64,000 bases of DNA from Athripsodes cinereus (lineage: Eukaryota; Arthropoda; Insecta; Trichoptera; Leptoceridae). The stretch lies in assembly GCA_947579605.1 (NCBI GenBank), contig OX388305.1, positions 33,617,542-33,681,541 on the forward strand, read 5' to 3'. Of this stretch, positions 26,430 through 35,797 are shown piece by piece. Under the pieces are notes generated by a model, which had not been told where the DNA came from, made no database searches, and saw only the letters and a list, made by a program, of their open reading frames with translations. Position numbers and translations under genes: made by a program. Position 1 is the first letter of the stretch, and every line of letters begins with the position of its first letter.

Positions 26430-26765
26430 ATGCCTTTTGGTCTACAAGGCTATAAAAATGGACAATCGTGCCTCACAGAGCTTTGTCCCCTTTACTCGAC
26501 CACTAGAAGATCTCTACGCTGCGCTGTTCGGAACTGGTTGTGAGCCCAATAGAGCCGGTAAGTCTAACTTCTACGAGAAGGCATTTGGTTTGTTGGACCG
26601 GTTATGTGGAATCGCCTACCGGTCCCATTGAAGGATAGTCAGACTGTCACCAGTTTCAGAAGCAAATTAAAAACTTAAATCTTTACTGGCGCCCTTGAAA
26701 CGGTCTAGAGACTTTTAAACAGCGTCAAAATAAAATCATCCAAAATCATCATCATTAAGCAGTCT
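26430..26765 (+). mobile_element. LINE C-terminal fragment and 3' UTR
   Basis: Reads NRASQSFVPFTRP, GTGCEPNRAG and FYEKAFGLLDRLCGIAYRS, then the ORF stops. CTGGCGCCCTTGAAACGGTC and a tail ATCATCATC follow. The same 3' part is at 41703-41885 and, reversed and diverged, at 20805-20960. Confidence 0.7.
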
Positions 26766-27329
26766 GATGAGAAAAAAACAAAATACGAAGATTGAGTCAA
26801 AAGATTGGCGAAATTGAAGTGATCTTAGGAAGGTAATGTTCAAAAAGTGAATATTAATAAATGGACAAAAGGCAATAAAGGGTGAAAACTTCGTGAAAAT
26901 AAGTAGGTATTTATTGTATTTTACACAAAATCAATAACAAAGATGGAACAATAATGAATCAAAATAAATAAATTGCCAAATTCAATAATAGAATAGTTGT
27001 TTAATTACAACTATCCAAATAAATTGATGAGTGACTTAGTCCAGATCATTGTAGTGTAGAGATATACAGTATAATTGTTTTGCAGTTTGTTATTTTATCC
27101 CAAGAATGAAGTGATTGTGTTTCCAGAACTTCTTACTGAAATAATTGACAGTAGTTATTAATTTAGCACATCGAACTTTTTAGCACATCGAATTTTAAAT
27201 AATAATTGATTAGAGTATTGAACTCTCTTTTTTCACTTTTTTCACATACTGTCGTGGATGGTCTTAAACGAAAATAATATAATAGAATATTAGTTGATAA
27301 ATTTTCTTTAAAGAATGTATTTAGATAGA

Positions 27330-27470
27330 GATGGGTTAGTTGGAAGATATCGCGCTTCTGCGATAAACTCGCCCATTGCACAAATTTATTTGTCTGGTTC
27401 GGCAATGTTTGTGTTTTAATAATGTTTGTTTTTTTGTGCAATAAAGATTTTTATTATTATTATTATTTAG
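27330..27470 (+). repeat. LINE 3'-end repeat, copy 4
   Basis: GGGTTAGTTGGAAGATATCG and GCGATAAACTCGCCCATTGC as at the window start, with GTGCAATAAAGATTTT and a TTATTATTATT tail. Close to copy 1 in sequence. Confidence 0.8.
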
Positions 27471-27576
27471 ATAAAGAAATAAGCCCCAATACCCTCCAAA
27501 CATTATCGGAGAAAAAATTTCATCCAGCCTAATAAATAGCTCATTTTGACAAATAACATAACGAAGTGATTTTGTT

Positions 27577-27980
27577 TTACTATTTACTATTTACTATTTA
27601 CTATTTACTATTTACTATTTACTATTTACTATTTACTATTTACTATTTACTATTTACTATTTACTATTTACTATTTACTATTTACTATTTACTATTTACT
27701 ATTTACTATTTACTATTTACTATTTACTATTTACTATTTACTATTTACTATTTACTATTTACTATTTACTATTTACTATTTACTATTTACTATTTACTAT
27801 TTACTATTTACTATTTACTATTTACTATTTACTATTTACTATTTACTATTTACTATTTACTATTTACTATTTACTATTTACTATTTACTATTTACTATTT
27901 ACTATTTACTATTTACTATTTACTATTTACTATTTACTATTTACTATTTACTATTTACTATTTACTATTTACTATTTACT
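27577..27980. repeat. Perfect heptamer array (TTTACTA)n
   Basis: About 57 head-to-tail copies of the 7-mer ACTATTT without a visible interruption. Since 7 is not a multiple of 3, stop codons appear in some phases only, and one + frame stays open by chance; this is not a gene. Confidence 0.97.
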
Positions 27981-28175
27981 CTTTACTGCTTACTACTTCT
28001 ACTTACAACTTACTATTTACTACTTCTACTTACTACTTACTTTTAACCTCTACTTACTATTTACTACTTCTACTTACAATTTGCTACTTACCACTTACTA
28101 ATTACTGCTTACTATTAACTATTTACTGCTTACTACTTACTATTTACCGTTTAATATTTATTATTTATTATTCCT
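27981..28175. repeat. Degenerate continuation of the heptamer array
   Basis: Variants such as TTACTACTTC, CTTACTGC and TTACCACTTAC continue the array with substitutions and indels. The same ordered variants occur at 50940-51125, which anchors the A/B segmental duplication here. Confidence 0.85.
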
Positions 28176-28262
28176 ATAACGACATCAGACCGCAGGGAAG
28201 GAGGAGGAGGCTGGTTTCTGCCCAGTGCTCCCGAGATGACCGTTGAGGACTATGATGATGAT
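28176..28262 (+). mobile_element. LINE C-terminal scrap
   Basis: TATAACGACATCAGACCGCA and TGCCCAGTGCTCCCGAGATG with an (ATG)n tail: the end of the family at 14930. The copy at 51135 keeps about 45 bp that are deleted here. Confidence 0.7.
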
Positions 28263-28996
28263 GATTTTTTATAAGTATAACAGACTCATTTTTTTTTATT
28301 TGACTTATCATTTTAATTCAATTAATTTTTTTTGTAAAGAATTAAGTTTTACTCTGGGATATTTATTTAACATTTTTCTTCATCAATTTATGTGCATGCT
28401 GCTACAAAAGTTAAATGTGTTAAGTTTTGTATTAAAGAATTTGAAATCGCTGTGTGACCTCTTTTTAACATTTACATACAGATTTAAGTTTTTATCTCAT
28501 ATTATGTGATAATTTGTGTTCGTAAATAATAATGATATAACACAACTAAAATAAAAAAAAAATCAAGTGTCTACGAGCATTGAACAATCTTACTTTAAAA
28601 AATCGAAATTATCGATATTATTTACTGTCCTATGCTGACTTTATAAGACATGTGACATCTTGAATTCAAATCTTCATTCCACCCCGAAGAATTGAATGAA
28701 TTTTAATTGCAGTAGGACGATTTTCATCACCTTGGATAATGTATCTCGTCGCTGGATTGTAGATGTTATTACTTGTTTAGAAATGATTAAGATAAACAAA
28801 GAAATCAACGTATTTAAAGTACATATTATTTACTTTGCTATTTATTCTATGAATAGTTTCTTGATTATTGTCATGAAATAATAGTGCCTGATACTTATTG
28901 TTTATTTGACTTTTATTATATTTACAAAGATATTCTCAGAAATCATGAGATTAGGGTTAATTGTGTTTACAGCAGGTACCTCATACTACGAGTAGG

Positions 28997-29004
28997 TATA
29001 TAAG
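28997..29004 (+). promoter_or_regulatory. TATA box of unknown secreted-protein gene, copy A
   Basis: TATATAAG stands 42 bp before the ATG of the exon at 29046 and is conserved at 52011-52018 in block B. A start site about 30 bp downstream would leave a leader of under 20 nt. Confidence 0.5.
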
Positions 29005-29045
29005 AAGTGAATTGATAATAAAATCTGTACATTGCAAAAATATTA

Positions 29046-29862
29046 ATGTGCAAAATTCTTTTGCTCGAGCTTTTTTTTGTTTGGAGTTTGTTTATTATTG
29101 GAGTTATAAGTAAGTGAAATATATTTTTTTATTTTATCTGTACATTATCATTTACTTGATATAATTACGCATTTATGATTTTTGGAAAAATCTCCTAAAA
29201 TATTAAATACTTTTTATGATAAAATTTAATAATATTTTTTTATGAAAAATGCCGATATTAATTTTTATTTCAAATTCTATTTTTGTGTTAACTTTAGTTT
29301 TAAGTATAATTTTAAAATTAAATATTAATCGATCACTATGAACATTGTTCGAAAACAAAAACCGTTGTTAGTTCAGTACAAAAGAAAGGAAGCACCAATG
29401 TATTGTAATGATAATTATTGTTTGTTAACAAATTTTTTGTGTAACAACAAATGTATTCAAAATTTTAAATGTGATTTCATGTGCTAAAATCATTTTATTT
29501 TTCCTGTTCAGGTGTCCCTGCACCAGAATCGATTCCAGATGATTCGAATAATTCCGATTAAGTTCCTTTAGAATCTATCATAGCTCAAGGTTCGAAAGCT
29601 CCGTCAGGTAATAAAAATATAATAAATTTATAAAATTTGTTCTTAGAATAAAATATTGGCTTTCCGAGTAATATTAATAGTGTTGAGTTTATTTTCTATC
29701 AAAAGGTCTAATTTTTTGTTCTCTCAGTTTTCAGCAGATTCAATTTGCCTTGCTATGATTAGCAATGTTCATACAATTGCAGACTTAATGGGTATAGAGG
29801 AGGATCTTGCAGCTTTACATCATTTGTATCTGCCGACGTTAAAATCTGAAACTGCAATATAA
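29046..29862 (+). pseudogene. Unknown small secreted-protein gene, copy A (three exons, in-frame stop)
   Basis: I do not recognise this gene. Exon 1 (29046-29109) encodes a 21-residue hydrophobic leader beginning MCKILLLELFF that looks like a signal peptide. Exon 2 (29512-29607) and exon 3 (29735-29862) are bounded by consensus splice sites (A|GTAAGTG; TTCAG|GT; CAG|GTAAT; TTTTCAG|CAG) and all junctions are phase 1. Exon 2 reads SVPAPESIPDDSNNSD, then TAA at 29559, then stays open as VPLESIIAQGSKAPSG. Exon 3 reads ADSICLAMISNV and continues to a stop at 29860. AATAAA follows at 29912. Either the product ends at the stop (37 residues), or exon 2 is skipped, or the gene is dead. The stop is shared with the copy at 52060. 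Exon 3 has a 2-bp difference from that copy (about 29824) that changes the C-terminus. Confidence 0.6.
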
Positions 29863-29911
29863 GAATGCTACACATAGAGTAGGAATTACCTATTGAAAAA
29901 ACTACCTATTG

Positions 29912-29917
29912 AATAAA
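29912..29917 (+). terminator. Poly(A) signal AATAAA
   Basis: AATAAA 50 bp after the exon 3 stop, conserved in block B near 52920. Confidence 0.55.
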
Positions 29918-30469
29918 ATACATGAAAACATTTTGTTTATTCAAAGTTATTTTATGAGCATGAGGATTATACTTATTTCCTGTAATTTGGATATATGTAG
30001 TTTAACTATATATGTAGATACCTTTATCTTTTAACTAAAAATATTTTGTTATTTGATGTTTCTGAATTTCACTACTTTAAAATATGAATTGAAAGCGTAA
30101 ATATATAGCCAATAATTTTTGGATTTTTGAAAAGGAAACACTACGAAAGTTTGTTTTAATTTAGATAATAAAATATAAATAAAAATAAAACACTGTCAAC
30201 TTTCACTTACATAACTGCTGTATTCTAATTAAAAGTTTTCGGACATACGTCCATCTTCAGTTAAAATCAACTTACAACTTCAGTTGTAAAATAGTGAAAG
30301 TGCTAGACTGTAGACATTAAAAAATATTTATGATGTACCTAATGATTGTATTTGAAATACACGTTACAAAAGAGTACAAACTGTACTTGAATTCAATTAT
30401 TTTAAATATATACCTATGCCTATATTAACTTCACATGTTTCGTGGAGGTCATGACCGAAGGCAAAAATG

Positions 30470-30602
30470 GTAAAGACCGACCAAGAGACACTTACATAAT
30501 ATATGGAACAACTAAAGGAGGACATAAAGAGACTAGCTGAAAGTAGGGAAGAATGGAGAAGAAAATCCAAACTCGTTGCAGACCAATCCAATGAATTGTA
30601 AT
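30470..30602 (+). mobile_element. LINE C-terminal fragment
   Basis: Reads, with frame breaks, RPRDTY, QLKEDIKRLAESREEWRR, SKLVADQSNEL and a stop. Relatives lie at 53470-53632, 59905 (reverse), 36935 and 18960. Confidence 0.7.
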
Positions 30603-31383
30603 TCGCTTTATGTTTTGTTATTTCTTCTATGGCTTAATCTTGATAAGAAAAAACGTGAGGGAGAACAATGTATAACATCAAGTGATGTAACTTATTTATT
30701 CTTCTCAATAAATTGATTACTTGCTCTATATTAGATACATTGGACATGAATAAATGCAGAAAATTACTACTCAGCCATGAGACATATCACTTAACTTGTC
30801 ATATTATTTTAAGAGGATGATCTTAATCATACGACGCGCGAAGTGAGAACAAAACTAGATTAAGACTGTATTTAGATTGTGTCAAGAGTAGCCCTGCTGT
30901 ATCAAGATTCTCTACTATTTGTAAAGGCCATGTACTCAATATATTATACAAATGTATTATAAATCTCCTCGTACAATACAAATGTATGGAAATGGTGTTA
31001 GACGATATTCAAATGAGACTTTAAAAATGTGCACTACAATATGTTTTTATGGGCGATACGGTAACGTAGCCAATGGACAACTTCAGATTACTTAAAAAAC
31101 TTGTGATAATATTTAGGGCAATGGAAAAACTATTTTTCAATTTAATTCTATCGCAATTTAAAAATATATGTTTCCATTTAAAAACTCTACTGATATTGAT
31201 AAAGCAGAAAATGATATAGTAAAAATATTGTAGGTAGCTCAGTTTTATAAAAGCCCTATGTTTAACTTTTTGTGCCTTTGCGGTGGTTTTGCACAAAACA
31301 GCGGCTTTTAATAATACATAGCTCTCTAGGTTGATTTTGTTCAATTTGCATTAACTATTTGAATACATTTATCTACCTACCTA

Positions 31384-31620
31384 TACCATCACAGTGTATC
31401 CCACAAGTGAGGTAGCCAGTTGACTAATTACATATTTATATTGTTGATGCGGGTCGTGCCAATAAATAATTAATGCATTCAGGATGGATATAATACCTCC
31501 TCGTTTAATTGATTGGCGCCAAACATCTTGTTTGTGATGTTTTACGACCACCTCCCTTTTACAGGACACTCGAAATCTTACAGAAAGGATTGTGAAACCC
31601 ATTCTTTGGCGGGGACTCCA
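31384..31620 (-). repeat. 'CCCAC-AAGTG' repeat, copy in block A
   Basis: TACCATCACAGTGTATCCCA and GTGAGGTAGCCAG open the repeat. It continues through TTTTACAGGACACTCGAAA to CTTTGGCGGGGACTCCACGG. It is the 3' end of a dispersed retroelement lying on the minus strand. In block B the same copy is split by the Helitron at 54696. The preserved stretch AATAAATAATTAAT (31463-31476) is the unoccupied Helitron target. Confidence 0.75.
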
Positions 31621-32286
31621 CGGAGTACTTCACAGTAAATATTACACAACTTTTGATGAAAGAAGTCTCGAAATAAAAACAATTTGCCCCCCTAGACAAA
31701 CACGCACTTAGATATCGACTACAAACGAATTTTCGTCAATAACGGCAACAATAACGCATAATTATACGGTACATGTAGGTAGATGGTCGAAAAGTTCGCC
31801 AGTAATCGATCACTAAGTACGGTTTGTCTACGGCCCCTGGATACGGAAAAAATATTTCGATGTAGGTAAATATTTATCGACTTAATCGTTGTCTGAAAGT
31901 TGTCATGCATATAATTATGTGTTGATTGAAGAAAATATTATCAAAAACAAAATAAACCCGGGGAATTACGTTTTGAATGAATCACAATAAAAGAAGGCAT
32001 ATGGGGGGGTAAACAAAAGATTAGTTGTGTTTATTCTTCTCTTTCTTCTGCAAGTGCCTTAAAAGTAGGTTAAGTAAGTAAGTAAAACAAATTTATAAAA
32101 TGATGCGACAATATTCTAGATCTCTTTGATAACGTTATATTGTAATATTTTCTTTGACCCAAATTATATAATTATATAATTATAATTAAACAAAAAAGTT
32201 ATAAATTTCAGTAAATAAACATGTTTTTAACACTTTTATGACTTTTTCCAATTCTTTTCAGTGTACAGAGTTTCATTTCAGAATCG

Positions 32287-32295
32287 TATAAAAAG
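32287..32295 (+). promoter_or_regulatory. TATA box of defensin-like gene, copy A
   Basis: TATAAAAAG, 91 bp before the ATG. It is conserved at 61894 (TATAAAAAG) and 38382 (TATAAAGG) in the two other copies, at near equal distance from the ATG. Confidence 0.7.
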
Positions 32296-32377
32296 GGAGA
32301 CATCTTAATATCCATTATCAATATACGTTGTGATATTTTGCTATCAACTTGTATTCGTTGTTACCTTCTTATCCAAT

Positions 32378-32438
32378 ATGAAGACAATAATTCTTGGTCT
32401 GTTTTTAGTAACTCTAATGGTAGTGGGAGTCTACTCAG
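32378..32438 (+). CDS. Exon 1 (signal peptide), defensin-like copy A
   Basis: Twenty codons plus one base; donor G|GTAAGA. It is identical over all 61 bases to 61985-62045 and differs at seven bases from 38466-38526, five of them silent, which argues that the exon has been translated. Confidence 0.8.
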
Positions 32439-35178
32439 GTAAGAAAAGTATTATTTTTACTTTATGGTAAACTATGTTATTCTCTATGAGATATCTGTGT
32501 AGTTGCAGTGTACATAATATGTTTCAATTATTAAACACATTAATTGTCATGGCAATAAAATCACTTATACAGGTTTCTCGTATTTGACTAAAATGTTTTA
32601 ATATCAATTAATTTACCCTGCTAGTTTTCTTCAGGACTTGAAAATTATTGTTCAATATCCCTTTACACTCTGACCCACACAATTTTGTTGGTAAAAGGTT
32701 TTGAAAATTATTTTGCGATTGTTTATTGATTTCTAAGCCCCGAACGGCATGCATTGATCATGTTGATCGTACAAGTGTATGCCACAGATAATTGAGCAAC
32801 ACGATCAATGCATGCCGTTCGGGGGGGTGTAAAGGGGTTTACACCATTATGTTAACACGTTTTCCTTGGTAGGTAGGTACTAAAATTATTTTCAAAATAT
32901 TTTTTCAGGCCCAGTTCGCGGAGAAGATGAAAACAATGAAGATGGTTTGGCAATAAAAAGTAAGATTTCATTTATAACTTTCTTTCTTTTATCACGTATA
33001 ATTGAAACCTTTCTATTTTCACTCACAACATTAGATAATAATTTTTTACTTATTCCGTCTTTCAATTTTATTTAATTAACGATCGAACCAATTTAATTTA
33101 ATTCGAGATATAAAAAAAAATATTCTCTGCATTAATGTGATAATAAAATTTCATGATTCGTTTAAAAAGTACCGATATTCATTTGTTCATGTTATTGAAA
33201 GCCCCGCTAGCTGCTCCTATGCAGATTGGTAATTCCGACCGGAGATCACCCTCTGGCGTTATTATTATTATTACTGACAATAACACGATTTTTACAAGGA
33301 TCATTACAGCTGCAGGCCAATGCGATCCAAGAAGAAAACTCTAAACGATATCCAAACGACAACACAACTACAATATATATTCGATTTTTCTTATAAATTC
33401 TGCAAACGTCACGTTAAAGATATCAACCTCTCCAGCCAGACCATTAAACATTTGAATAGCTCTTCCAACTGGGGGGTTTGCATTGGGTAAAAAAATCATG
33501 ATGCCGAGAACGTCCATATGCATCGGGAACATATACATTATATTGAAATTATTGCATAGTTTATTGAAATTGGAAAATATATGAAATACCTATATCAAAA
33601 AATATGTTATGGTTGCTCCCAGGTACCTGAATTTGTTAATCTGAGATATTTGGGAATTACCAACCATTAGTGGGGTGTGAGTACTCGTGCATGAACTATT
33701 ACATATGTACTCCGTTTTACCAGCGTTGATACGAAGGCTAAGGCGTAAGGAATTTTCATAAGGAGCATTAGTCATTGTGTGTTGATTTAGTGCATTGATC
33801 ATGTTGATCGTACAAGTGTATGCCACAGTTAATTGAACAACACGATCAATGCATGCCGTTCGGGGGGGTGTAAAGGGTTTTACACCATAATGTTAACACG
33901 TTTTCCTTGGTAGGTAGGTACTAAAATTATTTTCAAAATATTTTTTTCAGGCTCAGTTCGCGAAGAAGATGATAACAATGAATATGGTTGGAAGATGGTT
34001 TGCCAAAGTAAGATTTCATTTATAACTTTCTTTCTTTTATCACGTATAATTGAAACCTTTCTTTTTTCACTTACCCTTATTTATTTGAAAATAATTCTGA
34101 ATACCATGTAATAATAATAAGCCTGTTATCGGGAGGGAGAGACATTAAGACATATTTTGTCTGGATGTTCTCTTCTTTCCGGAACAGACTATTTGAAAAG
34201 ACATGATCAGGTAGCAAAAATATTACATCAAAATTTAGCTTTAAAAATTAATTGAAGAGGAATCAAAATTGCCATACTATAATTATTGTCCAGTATCGGT
34301 ATTAGAAAACAGTGACACTAAACTCTACTGGGATCGACCAATTCAAACTGATCGAACTATTCCAGCTCATCGACCAGAAATTGTGTTGGTTGATCGCGGA
34401 TGCCGTAAAACATACATCATAGACATACTATAACACACCACACGATGAGAATTTGAATAAAGCTGAGCAGGACAAGATAATAAAATATCTTTATCTAGCT
34501 CACGAAATCAAAGATATGTGGAGAACACTAACCACAACCATCGTACCTATAGTGTTGTCTGTGAATGGTTTTATACCTAAGAGTCTGTCAAGCAATCTCA
34601 GAAAACTGGGAGTAGATGACAGGCTCAAATACAGCATGCAGAAGGCTGTTTTTCTATCGTCCAACAGGAGAGTAAGAAGGTTTTTGTCACTGTAGCTCTG
34701 TAAGTAATCTTCCATGATTGTTCTATTTTCATAGGACATCATATGGAAGAATTAACTTGAATAATGTTGTGGTTCTACATTTTGAATTTAAATTTATATT
34801 ATATTTTATTGTTTTTATTATTTAATGGTATATTTAAATTTTATTGTATAATCTCATATTGTGTTCAAAATGTAGAATCTAATATTGCTTTGTAAAATAA
34901 ATGAGATATGTATAATAATAAACACTTTATTGAAAAAATAAATTTTACAAAAGGCGAACATATTGCCTTGAGGCAATGTCTTCCAGTAAACCTACATGTA
35001 CAATACATTAATCATAAACTTGTTTCCAACAGATGTTTTGATAAAGAAGCAAGAAGAAGAAAAGACTGTTGGGAAACCACTGCGTAAATGCGATCCTGAT
35101 GCATGCGATAATGAGTGCCGTGATCGTGGATATTCTAGAGGCTACTGCAGTGTTACAGTGTGCATCTGTAAACCATAG
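32378..35178 (+). CDS. Defensin-like CS-alpha-beta secreted peptide gene (copy A, complete)
   Basis: Exons: 32378-32438, 32909-32959, optionally 33951-34007, and 35033-35178. All junctions are phase 1 with GT-AG sites, so either or both second exons keep the frame. With exon 2 alone the product is about 85 residues. Residues 1-20 (MKTIILGLFLVTLMVVGVYS) are a signal peptide. An acidic propeptide (GEDENNEDG) and a KKQEEEK linker follow. The C-terminal domain has six cysteines spaced C-x4-C-x3-C-x9-C-x4-C-x1-C, the CS-alpha-beta signature of insect defensins and related antifungal or ion-channel-active peptides. Family knowledge suggests secretion into haemolymph or onto an epithelium and an immune role; the target is not inferable. 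The ATG has A at -3 and a conserved TATA box upstream. The intron holds LINE insertions but the splice sites are intact. A venom-like or non-immune role cannot be excluded. Confidence 0.8.
32659..32836. mobile_element. Palindromic MITE in intron 1, copy A
   Basis: Outer ends CCCTTTACAC and GTGTAAAGGG are inverse. An inner pair of perfect 22-bp arms (32738-32759 and 32803-32824, CCCCGAACGGCATGCATTGATC and its inverse) encloses 43 nt. The structure is present in blocks B (about 62270-62450) and C (about 38728-38909) and, partly, upstream of the duplicated exon (33786-33880), so it was in the intron before the gene multiplied. Confidence 0.75.
32909..32959 (+). CDS. Exon 2 (acidic propeptide), defensin-like copy A
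   Basis: A 51-base phase 1-1 exon, TTTTTCAG|GC ... AAA|GTAAG. It encodes (G)PVRGEDENNEDGLAIK. Its match in block B is 62520-62570. Confidence 0.75.
33167..33785 (-). mobile_element. LINE fragment in intron, split by a second insertion
   Basis: 33167-33262 and 33604-33780 together match the LINE at 15458-15620 (GGTAATTCCGACCGGAGATC; then GGTTGCTCCCAGGTACCTGA). Between them (33264-33603) is another minus-strand retroelement 3' end with a TATTATTATTA tail, matching the family at 3370-3460. GTTAT appears at both edges of this inner piece, consistent with a short target duplication. Confidence 0.7.
33951..34007 (+). CDS. Exon 2' , duplicated and diverged propeptide exon
   Basis: A 57-base phase 1-1 exon with acceptor TTTTTTTCAG and donor A|GTAAG. 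It encodes (G)SVREEDDNNEYGWKMVCQ. The flanking intron sequence repeats that around exon 2 (TGATCGTACAAGTGTATGCC before, GTAAGATTTCATTTATAACT after), so exon and intron edges were copied together. Compared with exon 2 it is two codons longer and gains a cysteine. Whether it is used alone, together with exon 2 or never cannot be seen from sequence. Confidence 0.6.
34113..34697 (+). mobile_element. R2/R4(Dong)-clade-like LINE fragment (restriction-like endonuclease end)
   Basis: Reads GETLRHILSGCSLLSG and DYLKRHDQVAKILHQNLAL (a zinc-knuckle-like C/H region). After frame breaks come RPEIVLVDRGCRKTYIID and PHDENLNKAEQDKIIKYLYL. The pattern P-E-I-V ... D is the catalytic signature of the C-terminal PD-(D/E)xK endonuclease of site-specific LINE clades. 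The ending VRRFLSL is open. The copy is 5'-truncated and frameshifted, in the intron of the defensin-like gene and on the same strand. Confidence 0.75.
34905..35000 (-). repeat. LINE 3' tail, reversed
   Basis: AATAATAAACACTTTATTGA, then TTTTACAAAAGGCGAAC and GGCAATGTCTTCCAGTAAAC, the inverted 3' end of a retroelement, directly before the intron end. Confidence 0.55.
35033..35178 (+). CDS. Exon 3 (CS-alpha-beta domain), defensin-like copy A
   Basis: Acceptor TTTCCAACAG. Forty-eight codons follow the split one. The cysteine-rich part begins KCDPDACDNECRDRGY and ends in a CIC-type pair two residues before the TAG at 35176. The repeat-free coding reading across a cysteine scaffold, in phase with exons 1 and 2, is the main evidence for a real gene. 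The only exon 3 in the window. Confidence 0.8.
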
Positions 35179-35299
35179 AGCCGTAACAAATATTATTGAA
35201 CTATTATACATTTCAATTAGAAATATTATAATAATATAAAATGAAAAATTAAATGAAATGAAAAGTTTTTTATTTCCCTCCTTACAATGTATCATTATT

Positions 35300-35795
35300 T
35301 ATAGACAGATTTAGTATTTAACTAAAATTATTAATTTTTGTACTAAATATTTTGAGACTGAATATAATATTTAAATCTTAAAAAAACGGTCATTTTATTT
35401 TCATATATTTTACTTATTACTAAATTGATCGATTCTGCACATTTATACTTGATCGATCAATTTTAAAATCGATAAGAATAATTTATTGTGATAAATCAAT
35501 ATGAAATGACTAATATAAATAATGGTGTTGTATTATGGTTTATGAGGATCTAACAAATATTATTTCTCTCCTTCAATATACCATCATGGCATATCCCACA
35601 TTTGGGATAGGTATGCTAGTGGAATAACTGCATATAATAAACACACAGTCGTCCTTCCGTGCCAATAAGAATAAAGAGATTCAGGATGGATGCCATATGC
35701 TATCGCTGAATTGAAGGTGTAAAATGTTTTATTCGTAATGTTTTACAAACACCTGCATTTTACAGAACATGGGACGGATTATACTATACAATACT
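35300..35795. other. 3' flank with a 'CCCAC' repeat
   Basis: AT-rich, then at 35575-35770 ATACCATCATGGCATATCCC ... TTACAAACACCTGCATTTTA, a degenerate copy of the repeat at 31384. Confidence 0.5.
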
Positions 35796-35797
35796 AA

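Noticed and set aside
27566..28246. 226-codon open frame with YYLLFTI-type heptapeptide repeats
   Set aside because: It is the translation of a 7-bp tandem array, which reads as a 7-residue cycle in any open phase. No promoter, and the homologous array in block B is not open.
29735..29742. Exon 3 of the unknown gene starting at the alternative acceptor CTCTCAG (29727) or the following CAG (29737)
   Set aside because: 29735 keeps the phase-1 frame with exon 2. Starting at 29728 shifts the frame; 29738 would remove one codon and stays possible as a minor NAGNAG variant.
35008..35295. Minus-strand 95-codon frame over defensin-like exon 3
   Set aside because: Shadow of the + strand exon, which has splice sites and a cysteine pattern in phase with two other exons.
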